Shown piece by piece: positions 50,858-60,395 of a stretch of 64,000 nt of DNA (its first letter is position 1; every line of letters begins with the position of its first letter). Both the position numbers and the translations under genes were made by a program. Under the pieces are notes generated by a model that was not told where the DNA came from, made no database searches, and worked only from the letters and a program-made list of their open reading frames with translations. Origin of the DNA: Streptomyces formicae (lineage in GTDB: Bacteria > Actinomycetota > Actinomycetes > Streptomycetales > Streptomycetaceae); assembly GCF_002556545.1 (NCBI RefSeq), contig NZ_CP022685.1:5434001-5498000 (forward strand). Reading direction: 5' to 3'.

Positions 50858-53800
50858 ATGGCGCGCAGCACTTCACGTTCGACGGGCGGCGGCCCGTCGA
50901 ATCCGCAGTCTCCGCGGAACAGGACGCCACAGCCCCTGCCGGGGCGCCGTCGTTCCTTCGGGGACTTCGTCAAGGCGTTCTTCGCCTTCGTCGCGTTGAC
51001 CGTGCTTCTCGTCGGCGTGCCCGGAGCGCTCGCGTACTTCGTGGGGTGGCCGCTGCCGGGGGGCGCGCCCTCGCTCGACTGGTTGCAGCAGGAGATCACC
51101 GCCAGCACGTTCATCAACGTGCTGACCGTCGTCGTCTGGCTCGCCTGGGCGCAGTTCACCGCCTGTGTGCTCGTGGAGATAAAGGCCGCCTTCTCCGGCG
51201 TCGGCATTCCCGGCCGGGTGCCGGGCGCGGGCGGCAGTCAGCTGCTCGCGCGCCAACTGGTCGCCGCCCTGCTCCTCGTGGGTGCCACGGCCGCCAGCTT
51301 CGCGCCGGGGCTCTCGCAGTTCGGGCAGTCCCTGGAGGGGAACCAGAAGCCCGCGTCCGCCGCGTCCGCCCACCAGACGCCCGGGCTCTTCGGGCAGGAG
51401 CAACAGCAGGCCGCGAGCGCCGCCGACGCCCTCGCCGCGCAGGCCGACCAGGCCGCCGCGCACGCCGACGGTGGCAGCGGTGCCAAGGCGGGGGACACGA
51501 AGTACTACCGGATCCAGCCCCCTGAGGGGCGCCACCACGACTCCCTGTGGGAGGTCGCGGAGCGGCACCTGGGCGACGGGCGCCGGTACAAGGAGATCTA
51601 CCAGCTCAACAAGGACCGTGAGCAGCCCGACGGTTCGCGTCTCTCCGAGGCGAGCCTCATCAGGCCCGGCTGGATCATGGAGATGCCCGCGGACGCGCAC
51701 GGCGGCGAGATCGTCGAGATGCCCGACGAGGCGCCCGAGGTCTCCAAGGACGTCCAGGAGCAGATCTCCGACTACTCCAAGTCCGGGGACAGCGGCCACC
51801 AGCAGGGCGGCGGCGAGCAGGGCGCGGAGCAGGGCGGCAGTGGGCAGCAGGGGGGCGGCGGGTCCGTCGATCGGGATACCGCGCACATCTCCCTGCCCGA
51901 GCAGCGGCCCGCGGGCGATGGGCAGGGACAGGGACAGGGACAGGGGCAGGGCGAGGGGGCGCGGCAGCAGGTGCCCGCTGCTACCGGCGCCTCCGACGAC
52001 GACTCCTCCTCCTTCGGACTTCCCGAGGCCCTCCTCGGCGCGCCCCTCCTCGCCGCGGGTCTGCTCCTCGCGCTCGGCAGGCGCAGGCGGCACGCCCTGT
52101 GGCAGTCCGCCATGGGTGCCGCGGGCGGGCGTCGCGGCATGCAGCCGCCGACGCCGACCGGTGACGCCGCCGACGTGCAGGACGCGCTGCTCGTGGGCGC
52201 CGACCCCGAGGGCGTACGCCTGCTCGACCTGTCGCTGCGCGGCCTCGCCGCCGCGCTCGCCGAGGAGAACCGTCCCCTGCCGACCGTCTACGCCGCGTGG
52301 CTGAGCAACGGCGATCTGCACCTGCAGCTCGCGCAGCCCGCCGGACGGCCGCCCGCTCCTTGGCAGTTGGGGCAGGACCAGACGTTCTGGATGCTGGCCC
52401 GCGCCGACGCCGAGCAGTACGAGGACGTCGACACCGCTGCGCCCTACCCGGGGCTCGTCAGCCTCGGTACCCGTGACGACTCGCGGCTCCTGCTCAACCT
52501 GGAGTCCGTGCCCGGCATCGTCTCGCTGAGCGGCAGCGAGGCCGACCGCGCCGCCGTCTTCGCCTCGGTCGCCGCCGAGCTGGCCACCAACGGCTGGTCG
52601 GACCGGATGACCATCACCGTCGTCGGCTTCGGCCAGGACCTCACCCCGCTCGCGCCCAACCGTCTCCGTCACCTGGAAGACGTGGAAGCGCTCATCGAGA
52701 CCATGGAGGCCGAGACCCGGCAGCGCCGCGGCGCGCTCGGCGCCGCGGGACACGACTCGGTGCTCACCGGGCGTACGGGCCCGGCCCAGCACACCCGTTG
52801 GGCCCCGCACCTCGTGCTGCTCGCCGCCGAGCCGAGCGCGGACGACGCGATCAAGCTCGCCGAGCTCGCCGCCGACGCGGGCAGGCTCGGCATCGGCTAC
52901 CTGGTCGGCACCGAGTCCGGCGACCTGCCCGGTGCCGCCTGGGAGATGGAGATCACCCGCGCGGGCAAGCTGCTCGCCCCGCTGCTCGGGCTCGAACTGG
53001 AGGCGCAGGCGCTGCCGGAGGCCCAGCAGCGCGCCGTCGTACGCCTGTTCAGCGAGGCCGACCCGGAGAGCGCGGGCAGCCCCGCGGGCCCCGACGGCGG
53101 CGCGCCCGCCGCGGCCCCGCCGTTCCTCGTCGACGTCACCGAGCAGGGGCGGCCCGCGGTCTACGCCCGCCTCGTCGGTACGTACGAGATCATCGGCCTG
53201 GAGACGCCGGACGGCGAGCGCAGCCCGTTGATGCACGAAGCCCTGGCGCTTCTGCTGCTGCACCGCGAAGGCGTGCACCCGCGCGTGCTCGCCTCCGCGC
53301 TGTGGCCGCGCGGCGTCACCGACGACGTGCGGGACGCGCTCGTGGACCGGCTGCGTGAGTGGCTCGGCACCGAGCCCGACGGATCGCCCCGCCTGCGGGC
53401 CGATCAGACCGGCAGGCTCACGCTCGCCAAGTCCGTCGTCTCCGACCTGGACGTGCTGCGCTCGCTCTACCACGAGGGCACGCAGGGGCGCGGTGCCAAC
53501 AACCGTGCCGTGCGCGGGCGGATGCTCACCGACGCGCTCGTCCTGGTGCGCGGGCCGCTGCTCGCCGACCGGCCGCAGGGGCGGTACGCCTGGCTCACGC
53601 ACGAGATCATCGACGCGCAGCTGCCGCTGCTCGTCGCCGACATCGGTCTCGCGCTCTCCGAGTTCCACCTGGAGAAGGGGCGCGCGGAGAAGGCGATCGA
53701 GGCGCTCAACGCCGCGCTCGGCTCCGCGCCGGGCGATGAGCGGCTCTGGAACGAGCTGCTCCGTGCCACGCACGCCTTGGCGGACCCGGCCCGCTTGCGG

Positions 53801-53917
53801 CAGGTCGCGGCCGACCTGGTCGCCCGGAGCGGGGCGCGGGGGCTGCCGCCTCGGACGGAGGCGTTGCTGGACGAGCTGCTGCCGACGTGGCGCACTGGTC
53901 TGACGGCAGTCAGCTGA
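50858..53917 (+). CDS. LysM and BTAD domain membrane protein of the Tad locus
   Basis: The product has 1019 residues. Three membrane segments lie near the start (about 36-60, 85-110, 130-150), then a LysM-like region (about 207-265, LWEVAERHLGDGRRYKEIYQLN), a Gly/Gln-rich linker with GQ repeats and a fourth membrane segment (LLGAPLLAAGLLLAL). A long cytosolic part ends in a helical TPR-like BTAD domain (REWLGTEPDG, LSEFHLEKGRAEKAIEALNAAL). Proteins of this build are regularly found in actinobacterial Tad loci. They may link wall binding to assembly control; the function is not established. Confidence 0.8.
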   Translation: MARSTSRSTGGGPSNPQSPRNRTPQPLPGRRRSFGDFVKAFFAFVALTVLLVGVPGALAYFVGWPLPGGAPSLDWLQQEITASTFINVLTVVVWLAWAQFTACVLVEIKAAFSGVGIPGRVPGAGGSQLLARQLVAALLLVGATAASFAPGLSQFGQSLEGNQKPASAASAHQTPGLFGQEQQQAASAADALAAQADQAAAHADGGSGAKAGDTKYYRIQPPEGRHHDSLWEVAERHLGDGRRYKEIYQLNKDREQPDGSRLSEASLIRPGWIMEMPADAHGGEIVEMPDEAPEVSKDVQEQISDYSKSGDSGHQQGGGEQGAEQGGSGQQGGGGSVDRDTAHISLPEQRPAGDGQGQGQGQGQGEGARQQVPAATGASDDDSSSFGLPEALLGAPLLAAGLLLALGRRRRHALWQSAMGAAGGRRGMQPPTPTGDAADVQDALLVGADPEGVRLLDLSLRGLAAALAEENRPLPTVYAAWLSNGDLHLQLAQPAGRPPAPWQLGQDQTFWMLARADAEQYEDVDTAAPYPGLVSLGTRDDSRLLLNLESVPGIVSLSGSEADRAAVFASVAAELATNGWSDRMTITVVGFGQDLTPLAPNRLRHLEDVEALIETMEAETRQRRGALGAAGHDSVLTGRTGPAQHTRWAPHLVLLAAEPSADDAIKLAELAADAGRLGIGYLVGTESGDLPGAAWEMEITRAGKLLAPLLGLELEAQALPEAQQRAVVRLFSEADPESAGSPAGPDGGAPAAAPPFLVDVTEQGRPAVYARLVGTYEIIGLETPDGERSPLMHEALALLLLHREGVHPRVLASALWPRGVTDDVRDALVDRLREWLGTEPDGSPRLRADQTGRLTLAKSVVSDLDVLRSLYHEGTQGRGANNRAVRGRMLTDALVLVRGPLLADRPQGRYAWLTHEIIDAQLPLLVADIGLALSEFHLEKGRAEKAIEALNAALGSAPGDERLWNELLRATHALADPARLRQVAADLVARSGARGLPPRTEALLDELLPTWRTGLTAVS

Positions 53918-53933
53918 CGGGAGACGGAATCCC

Positions 53934-54653
53934 TTGGAGCTGATCCTCGCCCTCGGCGGCGCCCTCTGGGGCACCCTCGTCGGGATGTTCGTGCCGCGCG
54001 CCGCCTACCGGCTCTCCGTGCCGCCGGAGGAGGCGTGGCGGGCCGAGACGCCGACCGGGCAGCCGCTCGCCTCGTGGGTGGGGCTCGCCCGGTGCCCGAA
54101 GGGCGACTGGTACGGCCCCCGCACCGCTGTCGTCGCCCCCGCCACCGCCCTCGTCTGCGCCGCGCTCGCCCTGACCACGGGCGCGCGGCCCGAGCTCGGC
54201 GTCTGGCTGCTGCTCGCGCCCCTCGGCGTGCTGCTCACCATCGTCGACTTCACGGTGCACCGGCTCCCCGACGTCCTGACGCTGCCGTTCGCGGGCGCCG
54301 CGCCCCTGCTGCTCGGGGGCGCCGCGCTGCTGCCCGAGCACGGGGGGTCGTGGACGGGCGCGCTGTACGGGGCGCTCGCGCTCTCGGGCGCGTACTTCGT
54401 GCTCTTCCTCATCAACCCCAACGGCATGGGCTTCGGCGACGTGAAGCTCGCGCTCTGTCTGGGCGCGGTGCTCGGCTGGTACGGCTGGGGCGTGCTGCTG
54501 CTCGGCACCTTCGCCGGGTTCCTGCTGGCCGCGCTGTACGGCGGGGCGCTGGTCGTCGCCCGCCGCGCCTCACGCAAGACGGCGATCCCCTTCGGGCCCT
54601 TCCTGCTCGGCGGCGCGTTCGTGGGCCTGCTCATCGGGTCGTACGCGGCCTGA
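53934..54653 (+). CDS. A24 prepilin peptidase of the Tad locus
   Basis: The product has 239 residues, probably from a TTG at 53934 with GGGAGA nine bases upstream. About six to seven membrane segments carry the aspartyl peptidase motifs: Asp in LTIVDFTVHRLPD and Asp in GFGDVKLALCLG. The N-terminal methyltransferase Cys motifs of PilD are absent, as in TadV/CpaA types. It would cleave the Flp-like pilin and TadE-type pseudopilins encoded at 37.9-39.6 kb, although 11 kb of other genes now separate them. Confidence 0.85.
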   Translation: MELILALGGALWGTLVGMFVPRAAYRLSVPPEEAWRAETPTGQPLASWVGLARCPKGDWYGPRTAVVAPATALVCAALALTTGARPELGVWLLLAPLGVLLTIVDFTVHRLPDVLTLPFAGAAPLLLGGAALLPEHGGSWTGALYGALALSGAYFVLFLINPNGMGFGDVKLALCLGAVLGWYGWGVLLLGTFAGFLLAALYGGALVVARRASRKTAIPFGPFLLGGAFVGLLIGSYAA

Positions 54654-54729
54654 GCCCACGTCGGGCGGCGGATCGTGCTGGCGTACGCTGGCTTGGTCCG
54701 TCCACAACCCTTACGAAAGGGACGCCCCG

Positions 54730-55929
54730 GTGACCGAGAAGGCCGACCTCCAGTCCGTCCTCGACCGTGCCGCCGCAGGTGGGCGGATCACCCCGGAAGA
54801 GGCGCTGGTCCTCTACCGTGACGCCCCGCTGCACGCGCTCGGTGCCGCCGCCGACGCCGTGCGTCGCCGCCGCTACGCCGGTACGGAGCACATCGCGACG
54901 TACATCATCGAGCGGAACATCAACTACACGAACGTCTGCGTGACGGCGTGCAAGTTCTGCGCCTTCTACGCCGCTCCGAAGGACACCAAGAAGGGCTGGA
55001 GCCGCGACCTCGACGACATCCTGCGCCGCTGCGCGGAGACCGTCGAGCTGGGCGGCACCCAGGTCATGTTCCAGGGCGGCCACCACCCGGACTACGGCGT
55101 GGAGTACTACGAGAAGCACTTCGCCGCGATCAAGAAGGACTTCCCGCAGCTGGTCATCCACTCCCTCGGCGCGTCCGAGGTCGAGCACATGGCCCGGATC
55201 TCCAAGGTGTCGGTGGAGGAGGCGATCCAGCGGATCCACGCCGCGGGCCTCGACTCCTTCGCGGGCGCGGGCGCCGAGCTGCTCCCGGAGCGGCCGCGCA
55301 AGGCCATCGCCCCGCTCAAGGAGTCCGGCGAGCGCTGGCTGGAGATCATGGAGATCTCGCACAACCTGGGCGTGGAGTCCACCTCCACCATGCTGATGGG
55401 TACCGGCGAGACCAACGCCGAGCGCATCGAGCACCTGCGCATGATCCGCGACGTGCAGGACCGGACGGGCGGCTTCCGGGCCTTCATCCCGTACACGTAC
55501 CAGCCCGAGAACAACCACCTCAAGGGCCGCACGCAGGCGACGATCTTCGAGTACATCCGCATGATCGCGATCGCCCGGATCTTCCTCGACAACGTGGCGC
55601 ACATCCAGGGCTCCTGGCTGACCACCGGCAAGGAGGCGGGCCAGCTCACGCTGCACTACGGAGCGGACGACCTCGGCTCGGTGATGCTGGAGGAGAACGT
55701 GGTCTCCTCGGCCGGTGCCAAGCACCGCAACAACCTGCGCGACATGATCGACATGATCCGCACGGCGGACCGCGTCCCGGCCCAGCGCGCCACGACGTAC
55801 GAGCACCTCGTCGTGCACGACGACCCGGCGAACGACCCCGTCGACGACCGCGTCGCCTCGCACATCTCCTCCACGGCGATCGAGGGCGGCACGGCCCACC
55901 CGGAGCTGAAGCTCCTCGCCACCAACTGA
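54730..55929 (+). CDS. mqnC: Cyclic dehypoxanthinyl futalosine synthase (radical SAM)
   Basis: The product has 399 residues from GTG 54730. The radical SAM cluster motif CVTACKFC (C-x3-C-x2-C) lies near 62. QVMFQGGHHPDYG, SLGASEVEHMA, FIPYTYQPENNHLKG and TLHYGADDLGSVMLEENV are family segments. MqnC cyclises dehypoxanthine futalosine with a radical chain, a step in menaquinone formation from futalosine. Length is typical. It is followed by a HutI-composite-like gene and then menG, a standard Streptomyces order. Confidence 0.95.
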   Translation: MTEKADLQSVLDRAAAGGRITPEEALVLYRDAPLHALGAAADAVRRRRYAGTEHIATYIIERNINYTNVCVTACKFCAFYAAPKDTKKGWSRDLDDILRRCAETVELGGTQVMFQGGHHPDYGVEYYEKHFAAIKKDFPQLVIHSLGASEVEHMARISKVSVEEAIQRIHAAGLDSFAGAGAELLPERPRKAIAPLKESGERWLEIMEISHNLGVESTSTMLMGTGETNAERIEHLRMIRDVQDRTGGFRAFIPYTYQPENNHLKGRTQATIFEYIRMIAIARIFLDNVAHIQGSWLTTGKEAGQLTLHYGADDLGSVMLEENVVSSAGAKHRNNLRDMIDMIRTADRVPAQRATTYEHLVVHDDPANDPVDDRVASHISSTAIEGGTAHPELKLLATN

Positions 55930-55936
55930 GGCCCCG

Positions 55937-56536
55937 TTGCTGACACTTCACGTCGCCGAGCACTCTCCGGAGACGGCGGTCCTGGCCGACGGCGGGAGCA
56001 TCGCCGCCGTCGGCCCCCACGAGGAGCTGGCCGCCGCGCACCCCACGGCCCGCGTCCGGCGCTGGCCCGGCATCCTGACGCCCGGGCTGCTCAATCCGTA
56101 CGCCCCCGAGCTCCTGGAAGCCACGTACCACCCGGACCCGCGGGAGGCCGACGAGCTCGGCACCGACCCCATCGGCGGCGAGCGCGCGGTGGCGATCTTC
56201 CGCGCCGACCCGTCCCGCCTGGGCGCCAGCGCCCGTCGCGGCGTGCAGCGGATGCTGGCGCACGGCACGGTGGCGGTCGCGGGCGAACTGCGGGCCCGCC
56301 CCGTGATGGACGCCGTGGGCAGAGCGGGCCTCGCGGTGGGCCAGCGCCCACCGCGCCTGCCGGGCCCCCCGTCCCTGTCACCGACCCCGCTGGTCCTGCT
56401 CCCGCCCCTGGCGGAGGGCGCCCCGGCGAGGTTCGCGATCTTCGACGTACAGAACAGGGCCGAGCTGGTGGCACGCGGCGCGGAAACGTGCGTGGCAACG
56501 GTGATCGCGGGCCGCCTGGTGTACCGCGCCCGCTGA
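55937..56536 (+). CDS. Imidazolonepropionase-like composite-domain protein
   Basis: The product has 199 residues from a TTG at 55937, seven bases after the mqnC stop. Its start, [26 protein letters not shown], and its end, [18 protein letters not shown] then [11 protein letters not shown], form the composite beta-sandwich of amidohydrolases. The metal-binding TIM barrel between them is replaced by about 110 residues without His pairs. It is thus probably not a hydrolase itself. It may form a partner or regulator in the futalosine pathway; co-transcription with mqnC is likely. Confidence 0.65.
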   Translation: MLTLHVAEHSPETAVLADGGSIAAVGPHEELAAAHPTARVRRWPGILTPGLLNPYAPELLEATYHPDPREADELGTDPIGGERAVAIFRADPSRLGASARRGVQRMLAHGTVAVAGELRARPVMDAVGRAGLAVGQRPPRLPGPPSLSPTPLVLLPPLAEGAPARFAIFDVQNRAELVARGAETCVATVIAGRLVYRAR

Positions 56537-56544
56537 GAGCCCCG

Positions 56545-56620
56545 GCAAGGGGTTGCCCCGTAAGGGGCGCGGGGAACTGCGCGGGCAACCACGACACGAC
56601 CCGCACCCGCCGGCGGCGGA
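56545..56620. repeat. Streptomyces-type intergenic repeat with nested inverted arms
   Basis: The segment ...CCCCGTAAGGGGCGCGGGGAAC... is very common between genes in Streptomyces, as I recall. Here GGTTGCCC (56551-56558) pairs with GGGCAACC (56583-56590), and CCCC-GTAA-GGGG lies inside. It may act as a transcript end for the upstream gene. Confidence 0.6.
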
Positions 56621-56675
56621 ACACGCCACACGCGATGGCGGAACGCCCGCCGCAGGCGAAAGAACCCGGGCCTGC

Positions 56676-56688
56676 CACAATGGGCAAG
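56676..56688 (+). promoter_or_regulatory. Candidate -10 for a leaderless menG transcript
   Basis: CACAAT at 56676-56681 lies six bases before the GTG of menG. A start of transcription at that GTG would give a leaderless mRNA, common in Streptomyces. There is no ribosome site before the GTG, in agreement. Confidence 0.35.
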
Positions 56689-57383
56689 TGACCCGCGCCT
56701 CCCTGGAAAAGCAGCCCCACGAAGTCGCCACCATGTTCGACGACGTGGCGGAACGCTACGACCTCACCAACGACGTGCTCTCCCTCGGCCAGGCCCGCCT
56801 CTGGCGCAAGGCGGTCGCCAAGGCGGTCGACGCCCGCCCCGCGCAGAAGGTCCTCGACCTCGCCGCGGGCACCGCCACCTCCTCGCAGCCGTTCGCGCAG
56901 GCGGGCGCGTACGTCGTGCCGTGCGACTTTTCGCTCGGCATGCTCGCGGTCGGCAAGAAGCGTCACCCCTGGATGCCGTTCACCGCGGGCGACGGGACGA
57001 AGCTGCCGTTCAAGGACGACACCTTCGACGCCGTGACCATCTCCTTCGGGCTGCGCAACATCCAGGACACGGGCGCCGCGCTGCGCGAGCTGTACCGCGT
57101 GACGAAGCCGGGCGGCCGGGTCGTGATCTGCGAGTTCTCGCACGCGACATGGGGTCCCTTCCGGACGGTCTACGAGGAGTACCTGATGCGGGCGCTGCCG
57201 CCGGTCGCGCGCGCGGTGTCCTCGAACCCGGACGCGTACGTCTATCTCGCCGAGTCGATCCGCAGCTGGCCCGACCAGCCCGCGCTGGCCGCGCTGCTCC
57301 AGGACGCGGGCTGGGCGAAGGTGGCGTGGCGCAACCTCACCGGCGGCGTGGTGGCGCTGCACCGGGGGTTCAAGCAGGTCTGA
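56688..57383 (+). CDS. menG: Demethylmenaquinone methyltransferase
   Basis: The product has 231 residues from GTG 56688. The start [23 protein letters not shown] is typical of UbiE/MenG. SAM motif I is [12 protein letters not shown], with Ala where many have Gly-Asp; [13 protein letters not shown] and [10 protein letters not shown] are motifs II and III. It methylates demethylmenaquinone with SAM, the last step of menaquinone formation. The gene is preceded by an intergenic repeat and may have a leaderless transcript. Confidence 0.92.
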   Translation: MTRASLEKQPHEVATMFDDVAERYDLTNDVLSLGQARLWRKAVAKAVDARPAQKVLDLAAGTATSSQPFAQAGAYVVPCDFSLGMLAVGKKRHPWMPFTAGDGTKLPFKDDTFDAVTISFGLRNIQDTGAALRELYRVTKPGGRVVICEFSHATWGPFRTVYEEYLMRALPPVARAVSSNPDAYVYLAESIRSWPDQPALAALLQDAGWAKVAWRNLTGGVVALHRGFKQV

Positions 57384-57578
57384 TCAGGGCCTGATCGAGG
57401 TCTGATCAAAGGGGTTTCGTAACGCTCCAGTTGAGACTGGGGATCCCGCGCCCATGGGAACCGGCCACCGGGCAAGATGTGTCCGTTGTAGCGACCCGGC
57501 CGTTTCCTTATGTGGTGCTTACGGGTCGGTCATTCTCGCCGGTGATCTGCTGATCTCCTGGACTGACGGAGCGTTCCG

Positions 57579-59945
57579 ATGGCGTCGTACTGCCCACACT
57601 GCGGGGCTCCCGCTCCTGACGAGGCCCGCTTCTGCATGAAGTGCGGCCGCGAACGCACCCCTGAGCCCGAGACTCCCGGGGTGCTTGAGGCTCCCGGGAT
57701 GCCAGGGACGCCTCCGCCGCCCGCGTACCTGCCGCGCCCCGTCACCCCCTCGCCCGTCGGCGCCTTCTTCGGTCGTACGTTCCGCGGGGACTGGGCCGGT
57801 GCCGTGCAGGCCGCACTCTGGCCGCTCGTGCTGCTGCTCGTCGGGGCGGTCGCGCTGGCCGGTCCTTCGTACGGGCAGGACGACGAGGTGGTCGTCGGCT
57901 TCGTCGACCGGCTGCGGGTCAGCCTCGCGCTGCTGCTCCAATCCGTCGGCGGCGGCTTCGAGTTGTCGGGCCACGAGCGGCGTCCGGTCTTCGGCGGTAC
58001 GAGCGACCTCGGCTCGGAATCCTCTGACCAGGTGCTCCAGGGCACCGCGTCGCTGCACTTCGTCCCGCTGACCGTGACCGTGCTGTGGATCGTGGCGCTC
58101 CTCATCGGCGTACGCGTCCTGCGCAACCGGATCCGGCTGCGTGCCGCCGCCGCGCCGGGCGGTGTGCACGGCGGCACGGCGGGGTTCGAGGCCGCCGTCC
58201 GCGTCTCGCTCCTGGTGACCGCGGGCGTGCTCGCGCTGGCGCTCTTCGCGCAGCCCGAGATCGAGGGCGTCGAGGTCTCGTCGTCCCCGGTGCTCGCCGC
58301 GCTCGGCGCGCTGCTGCTCGGACTCGCCGTCTCCTGCGGGGTGTTGCACCGCGAGGACCTCGCCCACCGGATGGCCGCACGCCCCGGCGCACAGGCCGTC
58401 GTCCGCGCCGCCGGTACCGCGCTGCGCGCCCTCGTCGTCGTCCTCGTGCTCTGCTCGCTCGTCGCCTTCATCAGCCTCACCCAGGTCGACGACCTGGCCG
58501 AACTCGCCGACCTCGACGAGGCGGACGTCTCGCCGCTCCTGGTCGCGCTGCTGCTCCTGCCGAACCTCGCGGTCACCGCGCTCGGCATCGGCTGGGGCGC
58601 GTCGGCCGAGGCGTCGGCGAGCGGCGCCAGTTCGACGTACGGCGGGAGTCGGCAGAGCGGCTCCTTCGGCCTCTCCGAACTGGGGGACGTCACCAACGAC
58701 TGGGCGGTCGTGGGCGCGTTGGCGCTCGGTCTCGTCTGCGCGCTGACCATCGGCGTGCTCGCGGCCCGGCGCCTCGCGGGCCGCCGCGGCGAGCAGTTCC
58801 TCGCCGCGGGCATCTTCTTCGGGCTCGTCCTGCTGCTCGCCGCCTTCAGCGGGTTCGGCGTCGAGGTGTCCGGGGTCGGTGGCAGCGGCGGGGGTTCGGA
58901 GTTCGGCAGGGCCAGCGGCAACGGCACGGTGGAGACGGGGATCGGCATCCCCGAAGTCCTGCTGTTCGGGCTGCTGTGGATCGGGGCGGCGACGTTCCTC
59001 GCGCCGTTCCTGTTGCAGATGGTGGGGCAGCGGGGGGTTGCGGGCGCGCCGATGACAGCTCCCGTGCCGGGGGCGCCTGCCGTGCCGGGGGCGCCCGCCG
59101 TGCCGGGCTCGGTGCCGACTCCCACACACTCGCCCGCCCTTCCACACTCACCCGCCCCTTCGCATTCCCCTGCCCCTTCGTACGTGCCCACCATGGAAGT
59201 CACCCCGCCGTACGCCCCCGCCCCCAAGCCCCGCGGCAGCGCGGGCATCTGGGTGGCCACGATCGCCGGGGCGCTCGTCATCGGTGGCGGTGCGGCGGCC
59301 GGGATCCTCTTCTGGCAGGACGGCGGCGGCGACGACAAGACGGACGGCGCGGCCAAGGGCGCCAGCGCGTCGGCGAGCCGGTCGGGGCCCCAGGACCCGA
59401 GCCCGGTGGCGTCCGAGGCGACGGAGAGCCCGGAGCCGAGCGCCAGCGCGGACTCGGGGGACCTCGGTGTGGTGAACGTCCCGGAAGGCTCCGAGATCAT
59501 GACGGACCCCGAAGGGTTCTCCTTCGCGGCGCCGACGGGCTGGCGCAGGGAGCCCGTGGACCCGCAGCGCCCCGGGCAGATCACGTACGCAGGTTCGACC
59601 GGGCGCGAGGAGTTCCTCGTCGGCGTCGTCACGGACGCGCCCTACACCTCGTACGAGAACTTCCTCAACATCGAGAAGCACACCAAGTCGGCCCCGGACA
59701 AGTCCGACTACCAGCGCGTCCGACTGGAGCGGAACACCTTCCAGGGGCGGTCCGGCGCGATCTGGGAGTACACCTACACCGACGAGGCGGACCGCACGAT
59801 CCACGCCATCGACCAGAGCTACATCGCGGAGAACGGCACGGAGTACGCGATCCAGTTCTCCTGGCGCGAGGACTTCCTGCCTGCCGGTGAGGGCGCGAAG
59901 ACGCATCGGACGGCCCTGGACACCTGGCGGCTCATCAGCGACTGA
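57579..59945 (+). CDS. Zinc-ribbon multi-span membrane protein with external PsbP-like domain
   Basis: The product has 788 residues. The start YCPHCGAP...FCMKCGRE is a four-Cys zinc ribbon. About eight to ten membrane segments follow between 75 and 480, then a Pro/Ser linker (HSPALPHSPAPSHSP). One more membrane segment (IWVATIAGALVIGGGAAAGILFW) and an external domain of about 150 residues come last. This has FSFAAPTGWRREPV and a C-terminal RTALDTWRLIS, the layout of a Mog1/PsbP-like fold. It is a probable envelope protein of unknown role. A terminator lies right behind it. Confidence 0.7.
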   Translation: MASYCPHCGAPAPDEARFCMKCGRERTPEPETPGVLEAPGMPGTPPPPAYLPRPVTPSPVGAFFGRTFRGDWAGAVQAALWPLVLLLVGAVALAGPSYGQDDEVVVGFVDRLRVSLALLLQSVGGGFELSGHERRPVFGGTSDLGSESSDQVLQGTASLHFVPLTVTVLWIVALLIGVRVLRNRIRLRAAAAPGGVHGGTAGFEAAVRVSLLVTAGVLALALFAQPEIEGVEVSSSPVLAALGALLLGLAVSCGVLHREDLAHRMAARPGAQAVVRAAGTALRALVVVLVLCSLVAFISLTQVDDLAELADLDEADVSPLLVALLLLPNLAVTALGIGWGASAEASASGASSTYGGSRQSGSFGLSELGDVTNDWAVVGALALGLVCALTIGVLAARRLAGRRGEQFLAAGIFFGLVLLLAAFSGFGVEVSGVGGSGGGSEFGRASGNGTVETGIGIPEVLLFGLLWIGAATFLAPFLLQMVGQRGVAGAPMTAPVPGAPAVPGAPAVPGSVPTPTHSPALPHSPAPSHSPAPSYVPTMEVTPPYAPAPKPRGSAGIWVATIAGALVIGGGAAAGILFWQDGGGDDKTDGAAKGASASASRSGPQDPSPVASEATESPEPSASADSGDLGVVNVPEGSEIMTDPEGFSFAAPTGWRREPVDPQRPGQITYAGSTGREEFLVGVVTDAPYTSYENFLNIEKHTKSAPDKSDYQRVRLERNTFQGRSGAIWEYTYTDEADRTIHAIDQSYIAENGTEYAIQFSWREDFLPAGEGAKTHRTALDTWRLISD

Positions 59946-59954
59946 GCCGCCGGA

Positions 59955-59987
59955 GGGCCGGGGCCCGGGGCGGCCGGGTCCCGGCCC
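59955..59987. terminator. Hairpin between the zinc-ribbon gene and the PASTA gene
   Basis: GGGCCGGGGCCC (59955-59966) pairs with GGGTCCCGGCCC (59976-59987) with one G-T position and a 9-base loop. The genes converge here, so it can serve both. Confidence 0.6.
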
Positions 59988-59990
59988 CGC

Positions 59991-60341
59991 TCACGGCGCG
60001 GCCGTCACCTCGGGCCCCGGCTCGTCCAGCTCCCCGCGCAGTTCGCCGCCGCCAGGCGGCCCCGGGCGGCGCGGCTCGCGCACCCCCGCGCCGCCCTCGC
60101 CCTCGCCGGGGCCCAGGTCGAACCAGACGGTGACCGCCGCGCCGCGCGGCACCTCCGCACCGGGCGGCGGGTACTGGCGCACGACGTGTTCGACGACGAC
60201 GTCGTGGAAGCCGGGCCGGTCGGGCGCCGCGAGCCGTACGCCGTGCCGCGCTGCGGCCTCGCGCGCGTCCACCGCCATCAGGCCGATCAGGCGTGGCACG
60301 CGCGCCTCGGGCAGCTCGTGCGGCTCGGGCGGATTGCGCAC
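59991..60341 (-). CDS. Small cytosolic PASTA-domain protein
   Basis: The product has 116 residues if started at GTG 60341, which has GGGGG eight bases upstream; a GTG three codons earlier sits too close to that site. VPRLIGLMAVDAREAAARHG and VVRQYPPPGAEVPRGAAVTV are the two halves of one PASTA domain. There is no membrane segment or kinase domain, so it is unlike PknB receptors. The acidic Gly/Pro tail is disordered. The function is unknown. Confidence 0.65.
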   Translation of the reverse strand: MRNPPEPHELPEARVPRLIGLMAVDAREAAARHGVRLAAPDRPGFHDVVVEHVVRQYPPPGAEVPRGAAVTVWFDLGPGEGEGGAGVREPRRPGPPGGGELRGELDEPGPEVTAAP

Positions 60342-60395
60342 AGACGTCACCCCCTGCGGTACCGGACCCGCTGCGGTACCGGCAGGGTAGACCCG

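Noticed and set aside
50873..53974. Long open frame on the minus strand opposite the LysM-BTAD gene
   Set aside because: The Arg/Gly/Val-rich antisense translation has no recognisable domains, and the plus-strand gene explains the region fully.
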